A DNA stretch of 64,000 nt from Bathymodiolus brooksi methanotrophic gill symbiont (GCA_020996635.1 JAJJBE010000085.1:1-64000); one strand, 5' to 3'; shown: positions 8,879 through 18,576, counted from the first letter of the stretch. Made by a program: numbers and translations. The notes: generated from the sequence alone by a model not told the origin.

Positions 8879-10477
8879 ATGAGCGAATTAATAGAAATAA
8901 AAGTACCTGATTTGGGTGATGTATCTGAAGTTGACGTGATTGAGATTTCCGTTAGCATTGGGGATGTGATTGAGCTAGAACAAACTTTAGCCGTGCTAGA
9001 AACGGATAAAGCCAGCATGGATTTACCTGCGAGTGCAGCCGGTAAAGTCACAGCGGTACATTTAAAAGAGGGCGGCACTGCGTCGGTGGGGGATTTAATC
9101 GTAACGGTTGAAAGCCTTGATGCAGTATCGGTACCTGCTGATGACGTTGTGCGAAAAGAACCTAAGCTTGAAGAGCCAGTGCTTGAAAGTTCAAAGGAGG
9201 CTGAAGTTGAAACAGTTGATGTCGCAACAGCTACCAGCGAAAATATTGCTGTGAATGTTCCAGATTTAGGGGATGTCAGTGATGTTGATATTATTGAAGT
9301 ATCGGTACAGGTTGGGGATACAGTAGAAAAAGAGCAAACACTCGCGGTATTGGAAACCGATAAAGCCAGTATGGATTTACCAGCAACTCATGCTGGTGTG
9401 GTAACAGAAGTCGCTATTAGTGTCGGTAGCAAAGTATCAGAAGGTGATTTAATTATTCGCTTAGATACTCAGGTAATGGCAGAGGTGAAACCTGTTGCGG
9501 TGGCTGCTCCTGCAGAAAAAGTAGAAAAAACAGTGTCTGTGGCTATAACAGCCCCTGTGAAACATTCTGGGCTTGCGCCTCATGCAACACCTAGTGTACG
9601 TTTATTTGCGCGTGAATTAGGGGTAGATATTACCCTGGTTACTCAGGCGAGTGGCCGTAAAGGGCGTATCTTAAAAGATGATATTAAAAACTTTGTTAAA
9701 CAAGCCTTAGCATCAGGAGCGGGTTCTACCGCAAATCAAGGTGCGGGTATTCCTCCGATTCCTGCCGTCGATTTTTCTCAATTTGGTGAAATCGAAGAGC
9801 AAAAACTTAGTAAAATTAAGCGCTTAACAGGTCAGCATTTAACGCGTGTGTGGTTGAACTTGCCGCTAGTGACTTATCATGATGAAGCGGATATTACAGA
9901 GTTAGAAGCTTTCCGTAAGGCATTGAATTCAGATAAGAACGCAGATATAAAAGTAACGGGCTTAATTTTTATTGTTAAAGCTTTAGCTGCAGCAATGAAA
10001 GAATTTCCAAGTTTTAATAGTTCATTATCTGCGGACGGTGAAAGCTTAATCCTGAAAAAATATTTTAATATTGGTATTGCGGTGGATACACCGAATGGCT
10101 TAGTCGTGCCTGTGTTAAAAGATGTGGATAAAAAAGGCATTGCAGAATTGACCCGTGATTTATCGGCACTTAGTGAAAAAGCTCGCAACGGAAAATTACT
10201 ACCTGCAGATATGAGTGGCGGTTGTATGACTATTTCTAGCTTAGGCGGTATTGGCGGTAAAGCATTTACACCGATTGTAAACGCGCCTGAAGTGGCTATT
10301 TTAGGATTAACACGTGCTTCCATGCAGCCTGTATGGAATGGCTCAGAGTTTGAACCTAAATTAATGCAGCCTTTAGATTTAACCTATGACCATCGTGTGA
10401 TAGATGGAGCGGAAGGCGCGCGTTTTACAGCGACTTTAATTAAATACCTTGGCGATATACGTCGCTTATTAATGTAA
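8879..10477 (+). CDS. aceF: Dihydrolipoamide acetyltransferase (pyruvate dehydrogenase E2)
   Basis: Core of the pyruvate dehydrogenase complex, moving acetyl groups from lipoate to CoA. The protein (532 aa from this ATG) has two lipoyl domains with lipoylated Lys44 and Lys162, each in ETDKASMDLP. Alanine/proline-rich linkers lead to an E3-binding domain (ATPSVRLFARELGVD), then the catalytic domain ending in DHRVIDGAEGARF with the active His505 and Asp509. A TTG eight codons upstream (8855) overlaps aceE. The ATG at 8879 starts the usual MSELIEIKVPD and is preferred. lipA and lipB, which make its cofactor, lie about 6 kb downstream. Confidence 0.96.
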   Translation: MSELIEIKVPDLGDVSEVDVIEISVSIGDVIELEQTLAVLETDKASMDLPASAAGKVTAVHLKEGGTASVGDLIVTVESLDAVSVPADDVVRKEPKLEEPVLESSKEAEVETVDVATATSENIAVNVPDLGDVSDVDIIEVSVQVGDTVEKEQTLAVLETDKASMDLPATHAGVVTEVAISVGSKVSEGDLIIRLDTQVMAEVKPVAVAAPAEKVEKTVSVAITAPVKHSGLAPHATPSVRLFARELGVDITLVTQASGRKGRILKDDIKNFVKQALASGAGSTANQGAGIPPIPAVDFSQFGEIEEQKLSKIKRLTGQHLTRVWLNLPLVTYHDEADITELEAFRKALNSDKNADIKVTGLIFIVKALAAAMKEFPSFNSSLSADGESLILKKYFNIGIAVDTPNGLVVPVLKDVDKKGIAELTRDLSALSEKARNGKLLPADMSGGCMTISSLGGIGGKAFTPIVNAPEVAILGLTRASMQPVWNGSEFEPKLMQPLDLTYDHRVIDGAEGARFTATLIKYLGDIRRLLM

Positions 10478-10491
10478 TCGAGGATAACAAG

Positions 10492-11907
10492 ATGACTGAT
10501 GTATTAAACGCCGAAGTTCTCGTTTTAGGCGGTGGCCCAGGTGGCTATACGGCTGCTTTTCGTGCCGCAGATTTAGGCAAGCAAGTAGTTTTAGTAGAAA
10601 AATATTCTGTTTTAGGGGGGGTTTGCCTGAATGTGGGCTGTATTCCTTCTAAAGCGCTATTGCATATTGCACAAATTGTGCATGAAGCGGATGCTTTTGG
10701 TAGCCATGGCGTTAGTTTTAGTCAGCCAGAGTTTGATTTAGATAAAATCAGAGAATGGAAAGAAAGTATTACCAATAGCTTAACCGGAGGCTTAGCTAAA
10801 TTGGCTAAGCAGCGCAAAGTAACGGTTGTGAATGGCTATGGAAAATTTACTTCTGCCAATGAATTGGCTGTTGAAACGGATGATGGCATACAGACAATTA
10901 AATTTGAGCAAGCGATTGTTGCAGCAGGTTCACGAGTTAGCGAAATCCCAGTATTTCCAAATGATGATCCACGCTTAATGGATTCAACGGATGCTTTAGA
11001 AATTACTGACGTACCTAAAAAGCTATTAATTGTTGGTGGCGGTATTATTGGTCTAGAAATGGCGACGGTTTATCATGCGCTCGGTTCTGAGATTAGCGTA
11101 GTGGAATTGATGGATCAAATCATTCCTGGTTGTGATAAAGATTTAGTGACACCGTTACAGCGACGTATTAAAAAGCAATATAAAAACATTTGGCTAAAAA
11201 CGCGTGTGCAGGGTATAGAGGCACAAGATGACGGCTTAAAAGTGAGTTTTGAAGGGGCGAAAGCACCTGAGTCAGAAGTGTTCGATAAAGTTCTGGTGGC
11301 TGTTGGTCGTAAACCAAATGGCTTAATGATTGATGCCGATAAAGCGGGAATCAATGTTGATGAGTGGGGTTTTATTGCGGTTGATAAACAGCAAAAAACC
11401 AATGTGCCACATATCTTTGCAATTGGCGATATCGTCGGTCAGCCTATGCTAGCGCATAAAGCGGTGTATGAAGGTAAGATTGCAGCAGAAGTTTCAGCAG
11501 GACACAAATCAGGCTTTGATGCTTTAACTATTCCTTCTGTTGCTTATACAGACCCTGAAATTGCATGGATGGGTTTGACGGAAAACGAAGCCAAAGAAAA
11601 AGGCATCGCTTATGAAAAAGGTGCATTTCCATGGGCGGCTAGTGGTCGATCATTAAGCCTTAGTCGTAGCGAAGGTATTACTAAAGTCTTATGTGATCCT
11701 GAATCAGGGCGTATTTTGGGTGCGGGCATGGTAGGACCAAATGCAGGCGAGTTAATTGCTGAAGCAGTATTGGCTTTAGAAATGGGCGCAGATGCAGAAG
11801 ATGTGGGTTTAACCATTCATGCGCATCCAACCTTATCGGAAACCTTTGCCTTTGCCAATGAAATGGTAACGGGAACGATTACTGATTTGTATGTTAAAAA
11901 GAAATAA
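10492..11907 (+). CDS. lpdA: Dihydrolipoyl dehydrogenase (E3)
   Basis: Flavoprotein that reoxidises dihydrolipoate on AceF and passes electrons to NAD. The 471-aa length is typical. The FAD site is VLGGGPGGYTAAFRAADLG, the redox-active cysteines are Cys45 and Cys50 in GGVCLNVGCIPSK, the NAD-binding GGGIIGLEMA follows, and the C-terminal catalytic pair is His445 and Glu450 in HAHPTLSE. It is the third gene of aceE-aceF-lpdA, 14 bp after aceF, with a GAGGA ribosome site. The same E3 normally also serves 2-oxoglutarate dehydrogenase. Confidence 0.97.
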   Translation: MTDVLNAEVLVLGGGPGGYTAAFRAADLGKQVVLVEKYSVLGGVCLNVGCIPSKALLHIAQIVHEADAFGSHGVSFSQPEFDLDKIREWKESITNSLTGGLAKLAKQRKVTVVNGYGKFTSANELAVETDDGIQTIKFEQAIVAAGSRVSEIPVFPNDDPRLMDSTDALEITDVPKKLLIVGGGIIGLEMATVYHALGSEISVVELMDQIIPGCDKDLVTPLQRRIKKQYKNIWLKTRVQGIEAQDDGLKVSFEGAKAPESEVFDKVLVAVGRKPNGLMIDADKAGINVDEWGFIAVDKQQKTNVPHIFAIGDIVGQPMLAHKAVYEGKIAAEVSAGHKSGFDALTIPSVAYTDPEIAWMGLTENEAKEKGIAYEKGAFPWAASGRSLSLSRSEGITKVLCDPESGRILGAGMVGPNAGELIAEAVLALEMGADAEDVGLTIHAHPTLSETFAFANEMVTGTITDLYVKKK

Positions 11908-11924
11908 GTAACTATTTTTAGTTT

Positions 11925-11978
11925 TAACGTTTTATGTAGGATGGGTAGAGCGCCTTTTGCGAAACCCATCATTTTGAT
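11925..11978. repeat. Repeat family R1, half copy after lpdA
   Basis: gtaggatgggtagagcgcc and gcgaaacccatcatt match the left half of R1. The right half is absent. The non-coding spacer 11908-12371 consists of this copy, the R3 element and a full R1 element, and I see no gene in it. Confidence 0.65.
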
Positions 11979-12002
11979 CGTGTTAATGGCTTTCTTTCGG
12001 GC

Positions 12003-12139
12003 TTATACCTAAACCACTTAAAGTTTTCCTTTTCGTCACTCCCGAAGTCTTTTGTCGAGAGTCTACGTCATACAACAAAATCCCTGCTAGAAGCATGCGG
12101 GGGATGACGTGGTGAGCAATTCAAGTAGCTTGGGTATAA
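12003..12139. repeat. Repeat family R3 with internal palindrome
   Basis: ttatacctaaaccacttaa at the left and ttcaagtagcttgggtata at the right are imperfect inverted ends. Between them lie cgtcactcccgaag and gcgggggatgacg, the arms of a second palindrome related to the one at 34012. Similar right ends occur at 45805-45828 and 63550-63575. Confidence 0.55.
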
Positions 12140-12312
12140 GGCTTGTGCATAGTTATTTTAACATTTTGGTATTACGGATTTTCGTAGGATGGGTAGAGCG
12201 CCCTTTGTGAAACCCATCATTCTGGTTAGGTTGATGGGTTTCACTACGCGCCTAAAAAATAGGCACTTCACTCTACCCACCTTGCAAAATGTTAAATTAA
12301 ATTTTGTGACTT
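12140..12312. repeat. Repeat family R1, full copy
   Basis: The left arm includes taacattttgg and gtaggatgggtagagcg. The right arm is its inverse, ending in ctctacccaccttgc and aaaatgttaaatt. Inside is an inverted pair, gaaacccatcat and gatgggtttcac, and the small palindrome gcctaaaaaataggc. This copy is more diverged than those at 55985 and 63308 and ends about 60 bp before mltB. Confidence 0.7.
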
Positions 12313-12371
12313 ATGTGGGCTGTGGGTTAAAGTTTACGCTCCGTTAAACTATTATTTTAGTGATAAAAATA

Positions 12372-13352
12372 ATGAAAAAATTAGTTTTAGCCTTGCTTTT
12401 AGCAAGTTCAATAGGGTTTTCTCAAGCTGAAATAAAAGAAACCGTGGCATTAAATGTGTTTATTAGCAAAATGGCTAAACAGCATGCGTTTAATAAAACT
12501 GAATTAGAGAGCTTGTTTCAATCTGTAGAAACAAAAGATAGCATTATTAAAGCAATCACTCGCCCAGCAGAAGGTATGCCTTGGTATAAATACCGACAAA
12601 TTTTTATGCGTGAATCACGTATTAATGGCGGTGTTAAGTTTTGGCAAGAAAACCAAAATGTGCTGCAAGCAATGCGCGAGCAATATGGTATTCCAGAAGA
12701 GATAATGGTTGCTATTATTGGTGTCGAAACTTTATATGGTGAACGCACGGGGGGATACCGTGTGATTGATGCATTAGCAACACTGGGTTTTTCATACCCT
12801 AAACGAAGTAAATTCTTTTTAGGCGAATTAGAACAGTTTTTAATTTTATGCCGTGAAGAAAATATGAACCCTATAGAACCCGTTGGTTCTTATGCCGGTG
12901 CAATGGGGTTGCCGCAATTTATGCCGAGTAGTTATCGTCATTATGCCACTGATTTTGAAGGAGATAAACAGCGTGATATTTGGGGGAACCCTGCGGATGC
13001 AATTGCGAGTGTTGCCAATTACTTTAGTAAGCACCATTGGCAAGCAGGTAAAGTGATTGCCTATTCTGTAAAAGCAGAAGGAAATGACTATAAAAAAGCA
13101 CTGACTAAAGGCTTAAAGCCCGATACAACAGCTAAAAAACTAGCACAATTGGGTATTAGTTTACCTCGGTTAGATTCTAAAGAGCCTTTGAAATTATTAA
13201 GCTTTGAGCAAAAATCTGGCCATGATTTATGGGTGGGCTTAACAAATTTTTATGTGATTACTCGTTATAATCATAGTGCGCTTTATGCACTGGCTGTTTT
13301 TCAATTAAGTGAAGCGATTAAAAAAGCGCATGATAGGGTAGAGAGTAAATAA
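12372..13352 (+). CDS. mltB: Membrane-bound lytic murein transglycosylase B
   Basis: Cleaves peptidoglycan glycan strands and forms 1,6-anhydromuramic ends, acting in the periplasm. A signal peptide (MKKLVLALLLASSIG) ends near QAE. There is no lipobox cysteine, so unlike E. coli MltB it may be soluble or anchored in another way. The family-103 catalytic glutamate is Glu119 in AIIGVETLYGERTGG, and the fold motif SYAGAMGLPQFMPSSY follows. A GTG four codons upstream (12360) is possible, but this ATG gives a better signal peptide. No strong ribosome site is visible. It begins the mltB-rlpA-dacA wall cluster. Confidence 0.93.
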   Translation: MKKLVLALLLASSIGFSQAEIKETVALNVFISKMAKQHAFNKTELESLFQSVETKDSIIKAITRPAEGMPWYKYRQIFMRESRINGGVKFWQENQNVLQAMREQYGIPEEIMVAIIGVETLYGERTGGYRVIDALATLGFSYPKRSKFFLGELEQFLILCREENMNPIEPVGSYAGAMGLPQFMPSSYRHYATDFEGDKQRDIWGNPADAIASVANYFSKHHWQAGKVIAYSVKAEGNDYKKALTKGLKPDTTAKKLAQLGISLPRLDSKEPLKLLSFEQKSGHDLWVGLTNFYVITRYNHSALYALAVFQLSEAIKKAHDRVESK

Positions 13353-13356
13353 GTAC

Positions 13357-14160
13357 ATGAACAAAGTTATGTTATTATTACTGAGTGTAGCCATACTTAG
13401 CTGTACAGTTATTCAGGAGCCTGAAGAGCTTATTATTGAAGAGGTAGATGGTTGGCCAGATAGGAATGAAATGCAACTGGATCTTGCTGGTATTCCTGAT
13501 GCGATACCGCAGTATGAACCTTGGTCTCCAAGCATTAACCCCGTGTCTTATACTGTGTTAGGCAAAGACTATCAGGTTTTAAAAACCAATAAAGGCTATC
13601 AGCAGCAAGGTATTGCATCGTGGTATGGTACTAAATTTCACGAAAAAAAGACGGCGACTGGTGAAGATTATGACATGTTTGCTATGACGGCGGCGCATAA
13701 AACCTTACCTATTCCGAGTTATGTACGAGTCACTAATTTAGATAATCAAGTGAGTATTATTGTAAAAATAAATGATCGTGGCCCTTTCCATGAGCATAGG
13801 ATTATTGATTTATCATATATTGCTGCTATTAAGCTAGGGATAGAGCAAGCAGGAACAGGCTTTGTGGAGGTTACTGCCGTTCATCCGGGTGAAACAGGCG
13901 TACCACGAGGGACTCTAAAAGCTAAGCAAGTGTACATACAAATAGGTGCATTTGGCGAGCAAGCGAATGCGCTTAAGTTACAGCAAAGGTTAGCATCAGA
14001 AATTTCATTAACAGCGAGTCGAATTAAAAAACAAGTCACTTCTGATAGAGCATTATATCGAGTGCAAGTTGGACCTATTTCATCGGTTGTTGAGGCAGAT
14101 GAAATAACACAAAAATTGAACAGTATTGCAATCACACGGACGCAGTTTATATCTGAGTAA
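13357..14160 (+). CDS. rlpA: RlpA-like septal ring lytic transglycosylase lipoprotein
   Basis: A 267-aa envelope protein. The lipobox LLSVAILSC predicts a lipid anchor. A double-psi beta-barrel domain starts at GIASWYGTKFHEKKTATGE and includes the conserved KINDRGPFHEHRIIDLS. The last 75 residues, from VYIQIGAFGEQANAL, form a SPOR domain that binds denuded glycan strands at the septum. RlpA of Pseudomonas cuts such strands. The gene starts 4 bp after mltB and is followed by dacA, so all three probably form one operon remodelling peptidoglycan. Confidence 0.92.
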   Translation: MNKVMLLLLSVAILSCTVIQEPEELIIEEVDGWPDRNEMQLDLAGIPDAIPQYEPWSPSINPVSYTVLGKDYQVLKTNKGYQQQGIASWYGTKFHEKKTATGEDYDMFAMTAAHKTLPIPSYVRVTNLDNQVSIIVKINDRGPFHEHRIIDLSYIAAIKLGIEQAGTGFVEVTAVHPGETGVPRGTLKAKQVYIQIGAFGEQANALKLQQRLASEISLTASRIKKQVTSDRALYRVQVGPISSVVEADEITQKLNSIAITRTQFISE

Positions 14161-14220
14161 TTGCACTCCCTTTCTCCAGTTAGATCAAATCCATTTTTGG
14201 TCGTAAATAATACATACAAT

Positions 14221-15387
14221 ATGTCTTCTAAAAAAATTATTATATTTTTATTCTTTTTAGTATTTTCTCCTTTTGTTCAAGCAGAATTTTCTGGAGAGAT
14301 TGTTATACCCGCACCTCCAAGACTTGCAGCGAGTAGTTATATTTTGCAAGATTTTGATAGCGGGCAAATATTAGCAGAAAGGAATGCCGATAAAGTATTG
14401 CCACCAGCCAGCTTAACAAAAATAATGACAGCTTATGTTGCTTTTACGGAGTTAAAAGTAGGGCGATTAAGCTTAGAAGAGAAAGTGACTGTTAGTGAAA
14501 AAGCTTGGCGTACCCAAGGCTCTAAAATGTTTATTGAAGTCAATAAGCGAATCACCATTGAAGATTTGTTACAGGGTATCATTATTCAATCAGGAAATGA
14601 TGCAAGTGTTGCTGTTGCTGAGCATATCGCAGGAAGTGAGCAAGCCTTTGCAGAAATGATGAACGAGCAAGCGCGACGATTAAAAATGAATAGTACGCAT
14701 TTTATGAATGCGACAGGCTTACCAGTGCCTAGCCAACATTACACAACAGCGCGTGATTTAGCGATATTAACGCGTGCGGTTATTCGTGATTTTCCTGAGT
14801 ACTATAAATGGGAGGCAGTAAAAGAATTTACTTTTAATAATATTACCCAAAAAAATAGAAACACATTGTTGTGGCGAGATGAGTCGGTAGATGGTGTGAA
14901 AACGGGACATACAGAAGAGGCTGGGTATTGCTTGGTTGCTTCAGCAAAAAGACAAAAAATGCGTTTAATCTCTGTTGTTTTAGGTACAAAAAGTAAAAGT
15001 GCCCGTGCTAATGAAAGCCAAACATTATTAAATTATGGATTTCGGTTTTATGAAACTCATAAATTATATGATGCCAATACGGTGCTAGCTTCCCCTAGAG
15101 TTTGGAAGGGAGCGACTGAAACTGTCGAACTAGGATTAGCTGAGGACTTATTTGTGACTATTTCTAGACGGCATTATGCCGAGATGAAAGCAACAACTGA
15201 TGTTGATTATAAAATTATGGCGCCAATAGAAAAAGGGGATCAATTAGGGGCGGTTAATGTGATGTTGCATAATAAAATTGTTAGCTCTAAACCTTTAATT
15301 GCCTTAAATGCTGTTGCAATCGGGTCATTTTTTCAGCGTGCTTATGATTCTGCTTTAATGTTGATAAAATCAAATAATGGAAAATAA
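14221..15387 (+). CDS. dacA: D-alanyl-D-alanine carboxypeptidase (PBP5/6 type)
   Basis: Removes the terminal D-alanine from peptidoglycan pentapeptides in the periplasm. From the ATG at 14221 (388 aa) there is a signal peptide (MSSKKIIIFLFFLVF to QAEF). The three penicillin-binding motifs are present: Ser64-Leu-Thr-Lys67, Ser124-Gly-Asn126, and Lys227-Thr-Gly. The C-terminal domain and final helix probably act as the membrane anchor. An upstream TTG (14161) would add 20 hydrophilic residues before the signal peptide and is rejected. The 3' end overlaps the next gene by 11 bp. Confidence 0.95.
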   Translation: MSSKKIIIFLFFLVFSPFVQAEFSGEIVIPAPPRLAASSYILQDFDSGQILAERNADKVLPPASLTKIMTAYVAFTELKVGRLSLEEKVTVSEKAWRTQGSKMFIEVNKRITIEDLLQGIIIQSGNDASVAVAEHIAGSEQAFAEMMNEQARRLKMNSTHFMNATGLPVPSQHYTTARDLAILTRAVIRDFPEYYKWEAVKEFTFNNITQKNRNTLLWRDESVDGVKTGHTEEAGYCLVASAKRQKMRLISVVLGTKSKSARANESQTLLNYGFRFYETHKLYDANTVLASPRVWKGATETVELGLAEDLFVTISRRHYAEMKATTDVDYKIMAPIEKGDQLGAVNVMLHNKIVSSKPLIALNAVAIGSFFQRAYDSALMLIKSNNGK

Positions 15388-16216
15388 AAAAGTCTATTTA
15401 AATGGAGAATATTTGCCATTATCGGAAGCAAAGGTTTCTGTTTTAGATAGAGGTTTTTTATTTGGTGACGGTGTTTATGAGGTGATCCCGGCTTATTTTG
15501 GCAGATTATTTTGTTTTGATGCACATTTAGAACGTTTGAATAAAAGCTTGCAAGCGGTACGTATCGATTTAAAACTTAGTGCTGAGCAGTGGTTAGACAT
15601 ATTGCAACCCTTATTAATACAAGGTGATGTGCAGTATATTTATCTTCAAATTAGCCGAGGTGTTGCTAGTAAAAGAGATCATGCATTTCCTGAAAATTGT
15701 ACGCCAACTATTTTTGCTATGTGCTCACCGATTACAGCTTTTCCAAAAGATGTTGGAGTTAAAGCCATTACATTAGATGATATGCGTTGGGAGCTTTGCA
15801 ATATTAAAGCAACAACATTATTAGCCAATATTTTATTGCGCCAACAAGCCGTCGAAAAACAATGTGCCGAAGCGATATTAATTAAAAATGGCTATGCGAC
15901 AGAAGGCGCGGCAAGCAATGTTTTTGCGGTGATTAATGATGTTTTAGTGACTCCCCCTAAAACGGATGATATTTTATTAGGCATCACACGTGATGTGGTG
16001 ATTCGATTAGCCAAAGAAAATAACATGCAGCTTAAAGAGGAGCCTATTTCATTAGGCGCTTTGCAGGACGCAACAGAAATCTGGATGACAAGTTCTATGC
16101 GTGAGATTTTGCCCGTGATTAATTTAGATAATAAACCAGTAGGAACAGGACAGATTGGTGAATTTTGCTTAAGCATGCAAGCGTATTTTCAAGATTATAA
16201 AAGAGCGGTCTTATGA
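15377..16216 (+). CDS. dat: D-amino acid (D-alanine) transaminase, class IV PLP
   Basis: Pyridoxal-phosphate aminotransferase of fold type IV, 279 aa. The cofactor lysine is Lys144 in CNIKATTLLANI, and VLDRGFLFGDGVYEV at the N-terminus and EGAASNVFAVI are family hallmarks. Family members include D-alanine transaminase, branched-chain aminotransferase and aminodeoxychorismate lyase. I favour D-amino acid transaminase because it sits between dacA and ybeD, where this activity could recycle the D-alanine released by DacA. It overlaps dacA and also ybeD by 4 bp, so translation is probably coupled. Confidence 0.85.
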   Translation: MENKKVYLNGEYLPLSEAKVSVLDRGFLFGDGVYEVIPAYFGRLFCFDAHLERLNKSLQAVRIDLKLSAEQWLDILQPLLIQGDVQYIYLQISRGVASKRDHAFPENCTPTIFAMCSPITAFPKDVGVKAITLDDMRWELCNIKATTLLANILLRQQAVEKQCAEAILIKNGYATEGAASNVFAVINDVLVTPPKTDDILLGITRDVVIRLAKENNMQLKEEPISLGALQDATEIWMTSSMREILPVINLDNKPVGTGQIGEFCLSMQAYFQDYKRAVL

Positions 16217-16485
16217 GTGAAGTAGAGCAAGAAACATTATTTGAATTTCCCTGTCAATTCCCCATTAAAGCAATGGGACGAAATATTCCCAATTTAGATG
16301 CTATTGTGGTTGAAATGGTACGCCGGTATGCGCCTGATTTAAAAGAATATTCGGTGAAAACTAGGGCAAGTAAGGGTGGAAAATTTATTGCTGTAACGAT
16401 TCATCTAGAAGCGCAAAGTAAAGCACAGCTAGATGCAATTTATATGGATTTGACAGCATGCCCTGATATTATTATGACGCTTTAA
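16213..16485 (+). CDS. ybeD: YbeD family protein (DUF493)
   Basis: A 90-aa cytoplasmic protein of the UPF0250 family, which has an ACT-like ferredoxin fold. It is recognised by LFEFPCQFPIKAMGR at the N-terminus and the final MDLTACPDIIMTL. In many gammaproteobacteria it lies between dacA and lipB, as here, but its function is unknown. The start overlaps the upstream stop (ATGA). Confidence 0.9.
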   Translation: MSEVEQETLFEFPCQFPIKAMGRNIPNLDAIVVEMVRRYAPDLKEYSVKTRASKGGKFIAVTIHLEAQSKAQLDAIYMDLTACPDIIMTL

Positions 16486-16486
16486 G

Positions 16487-16987
16487 GTGCAGCAAAGAGC
16501 TATTGCGGTGAGTGCTTGTTTATTAGGCCATAAAGTTAGATATGATGGAGCAGACCAAAAGTTGTCGCTTATTTCCAATATACTTGCTGAACAATTTAAA
16601 TTAATCGCAATTTGTCCAGAAATGGAAATAGGTTTAGGTGTTCCGCGTGAGAAAATAGAATTAATAATAAATGGCTTACAAACGCGCGTACAAAGTACCC
16701 AAGTACCTTTTGTTGATTTAACATCAAAAATACAAAACTATGCCAAGTCTTTTCTGGCTAATGAAATGATTTTTGGTTTTATTCTGAAAGATAAATCACC
16801 CAGTTGCGGTGTTAAAAATTGTAAAATTAAGAACCAACAGGGAGTAGTTAATAATAATGGCACGGGTATTTTTGCTGCCCAAATTATGTCTTTAAAACCT
16901 AATATGCCAATGATACAAAGTGATCGTGTGATTAATACACAAGCTTTAAAACTTTTTATACAGCAAGTAAATGTCTATGAATATTAA
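16487..16987 (+). CDS. DUF523 domain protein
   Basis: A 166-aa protein of the DUF523 family, whose members carry conserved cysteines. [15 protein letters not shown] near the N-terminus, [14 protein letters not shown], and [13 protein letters not shown] are the family signatures and suggest a metal or cluster site. The function is not known. The start is a GTG immediately after ybeD, and the 3' end overlaps lipB by 17 bp. It is an addition to the usual ybeD-lipB order. Confidence 0.85.
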   Translation: MQQRAIAVSACLLGHKVRYDGADQKLSLISNILAEQFKLIAICPEMEIGLGVPREKIELIINGLQTRVQSTQVPFVDLTSKIQNYAKSFLANEMIFGFILKDKSPSCGVKNCKIKNQQGVVNNNGTGIFAAQIMSLKPNMPMIQSDRVINTQALKLFIQQVNVYEY

Positions 16988-17591
16988 ATGTCGTCAGCTA
17001 GGAGCGCAAGACTATACAAGCTGCTGGCAAGCGATGCAAGATTTCACTGTAGCAAGAGATGAGCAGACGGAAGATGAAATATGGATAGTAGAGCATCCTC
17101 CTGTCTTTACTTTAGGGCTTAATGGCAAGCCAGAGCATTTGTTACAAAGTTCCGAGATACCTTTAGTCAACACGGATAGAGGGGGACAAATTACCTATCA
17201 TGCCCCGGGGCAGTTGGTGATTTATACTTTAATTGATATGAAGCGCCGTGGATTAGGTGTGCGCCAATTAGTGACAATTTTAGAACAAGCGATGATTGAT
17301 GCTTTGGCACAATATGGATTAAAATCCAAAGCAAAATCAGATGCTCCAGGTGTTTATATCGATGGGAAAAAAATTGGTGCAGTTGGTTTGCGTATCAAAA
17401 AAGGCAGCAGCTATCATGGCTTAAGCTTAAATAATAATATGGACTTATCGCCCTTTAGCCTGATTAATCCCTGTGGTTATAAAGGCTTACAAGTGACACA
17501 ATTAAGTGATTTTGATGTCAATATACGCACCAACGAACTTGCTGTGCCTGTCCTGCATGCGATTGTTAATGCTTTAAACACAATAGATTAA
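16971..17591 (+). CDS. lipB: Octanoyl-[ACP]:protein N-octanoyltransferase
   Basis: Moves octanoate from acyl carrier protein to the lipoyl domains of E2 subunits and GcvH, the first step of lipoate assembly. It is 206 aa. The active pair is Lys134 ([11 protein letters not shown]) and Cys168 (NPCGYKGL), matching the Lys/Cys pair of E. coli LipB, and the substrate loop [13 protein letters not shown] is present. Two ATGs two codons apart (16971 and 16977) could serve as start. It is followed by lipA, and its target AceF is encoded in the same region. Confidence 0.95.
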   Translation: MSMNIKCRQLGAQDYTSCWQAMQDFTVARDEQTEDEIWIVEHPPVFTLGLNGKPEHLLQSSEIPLVNTDRGGQITYHAPGQLVIYTLIDMKRRGLGVRQLVTILEQAMIDALAQYGLKSKAKSDAPGVYIDGKKIGAVGLRIKKGSSYHGLSLNNNMDLSPFSLINPCGYKGLQVTQLSDFDVNIRTNELAVPVLHAIVNALNTID

Positions 17592-17610
17592 TTACCCGAA
17601 CTCTTTATTT

Positions 17611-18576
17611 ATGTCATCAATTCAAGCTCCTTCGCGAACCAGTCCCGATACACATCAGCGTAATGCAGATAAATTATCGCGTATTCCCATAAAGGTAGAG
17701 CCTGCTGAAACAGTCTTACGCAAACCCGAGTGGATACGGGTGAAATTAAGCGCAAATCCTGATGTGGCGCGAATTAAAAAAACACTACGTGATAATAATT
17801 TGCATAGTGTTTGTGAAGAAGCCGCTTGCCCTAACTTGAGTGAATGTTTTAGTTTGGGTACGGCAACTTTTATGATTATGGGGGATTTGTGTACACGGCG
17901 TTGTCCTTTTTGTGATGTGGCTCATGGAAAGCCACAAGCTTTAGATGTTGATGAGCCGTTTAATATGGCTAAAACAATAAAAAAATTATCTTTAAATTAT
18001 GTGGTTATTACTTCGGTTAATCGGGATGACCTAAAAGATGGTGGCGCTGGACATTTTTCTGCGTGTATTTCTGCTATCAGAAAGCAGTCACCTAAAACTA
18101 AAATAGAAGTACTAGTTCCTGATTTTAGAGGGCGTGTGGATATCGCATTAGCTATCTTAAAAGAATCACCTGTGGATGTTTTTAATCATAATTTAGAAAC
18201 TATTCCGCGTTTATATAAACAAGCTCGCCCAGGGGCGAATTACCAAGAGTCTTTAGATTTACTTAAAGCTCATTATGAAATGTTACCTGCAGTACCAACT
18301 AAATCAGGTTTAATGCTAGGTATTGGTGAAACGCAAGAAGAAGTGCTAGCTGTTATGCGTGATTTACGTGCGCACCACGGTGCTATTTTAACCTTGGGGC
18401 AATACTTGCAACCGAGTGCAGACCATTTAGCCGTACAGAGATATATTACGCCTGATGAATTTGATGAATATGCCGTATTAGCGAAAGAAATGGGCTTTAA
18501 AAAAGTCGCGAGTGGCCCGATGGTACGCTCCTCTTATCACGCTGATGAACAAGTACGTGGATTACTGGAGAAATAA
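17611..18576 (+). CDS. lipA: Lipoyl synthase
   Basis: Radical SAM enzyme that inserts two sulfurs into octanoyl groups on lipoyl domains. The 321-aa protein has the auxiliary cluster cysteines Cys68, Cys73 and Cys79 ([12 protein letters not shown]), and the radical SAM cluster Cys94, Cys98 and Cys101 (CTRRCPFC). The C-terminal SSYHADE supplies the serine that caps the auxiliary cluster in this family. It begins 19 bp after lipB. The enzyme consumes its auxiliary cluster, so it depends on iron-sulfur supply. Confidence 0.97.
   Translation: MSSIQAPSRTSPDTHQRNADKLSRIPIKVEPAETVLRKPEWIRVKLSANPDVARIKKTLRDNNLHSVCEEAACPNLSECFSLGTATFMIMGDLCTRRCPFCDVAHGKPQALDVDEPFNMAKTIKKLSLNYVVITSVNRDDLKDGGAGHFSACISAIRKQSPKTKIEVLVPDFRGRVDIALAILKESPVDVFNHNLETIPRLYKQARPGANYQESLDLLKAHYEMLPAVPTKSGLMLGIGETQEEVLAVMRDLRAHHGAILTLGQYLQPSADHLAVQRYITPDEFDEYAVLAKEMGFKKVASGPMVRSSYHADEQVRGLLEK

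Noticed and set aside
9877-10323. 148-codon frame on the minus strand inside aceF
   Set aside because: It is the antisense shadow of the aceF catalytic domain, which is a certain gene.
12360-12371. GTG start for mltB
   Set aside because: It adds four residues before a standard signal peptide; the ATG at 12372 is simpler, though neither has a clear ribosome site.
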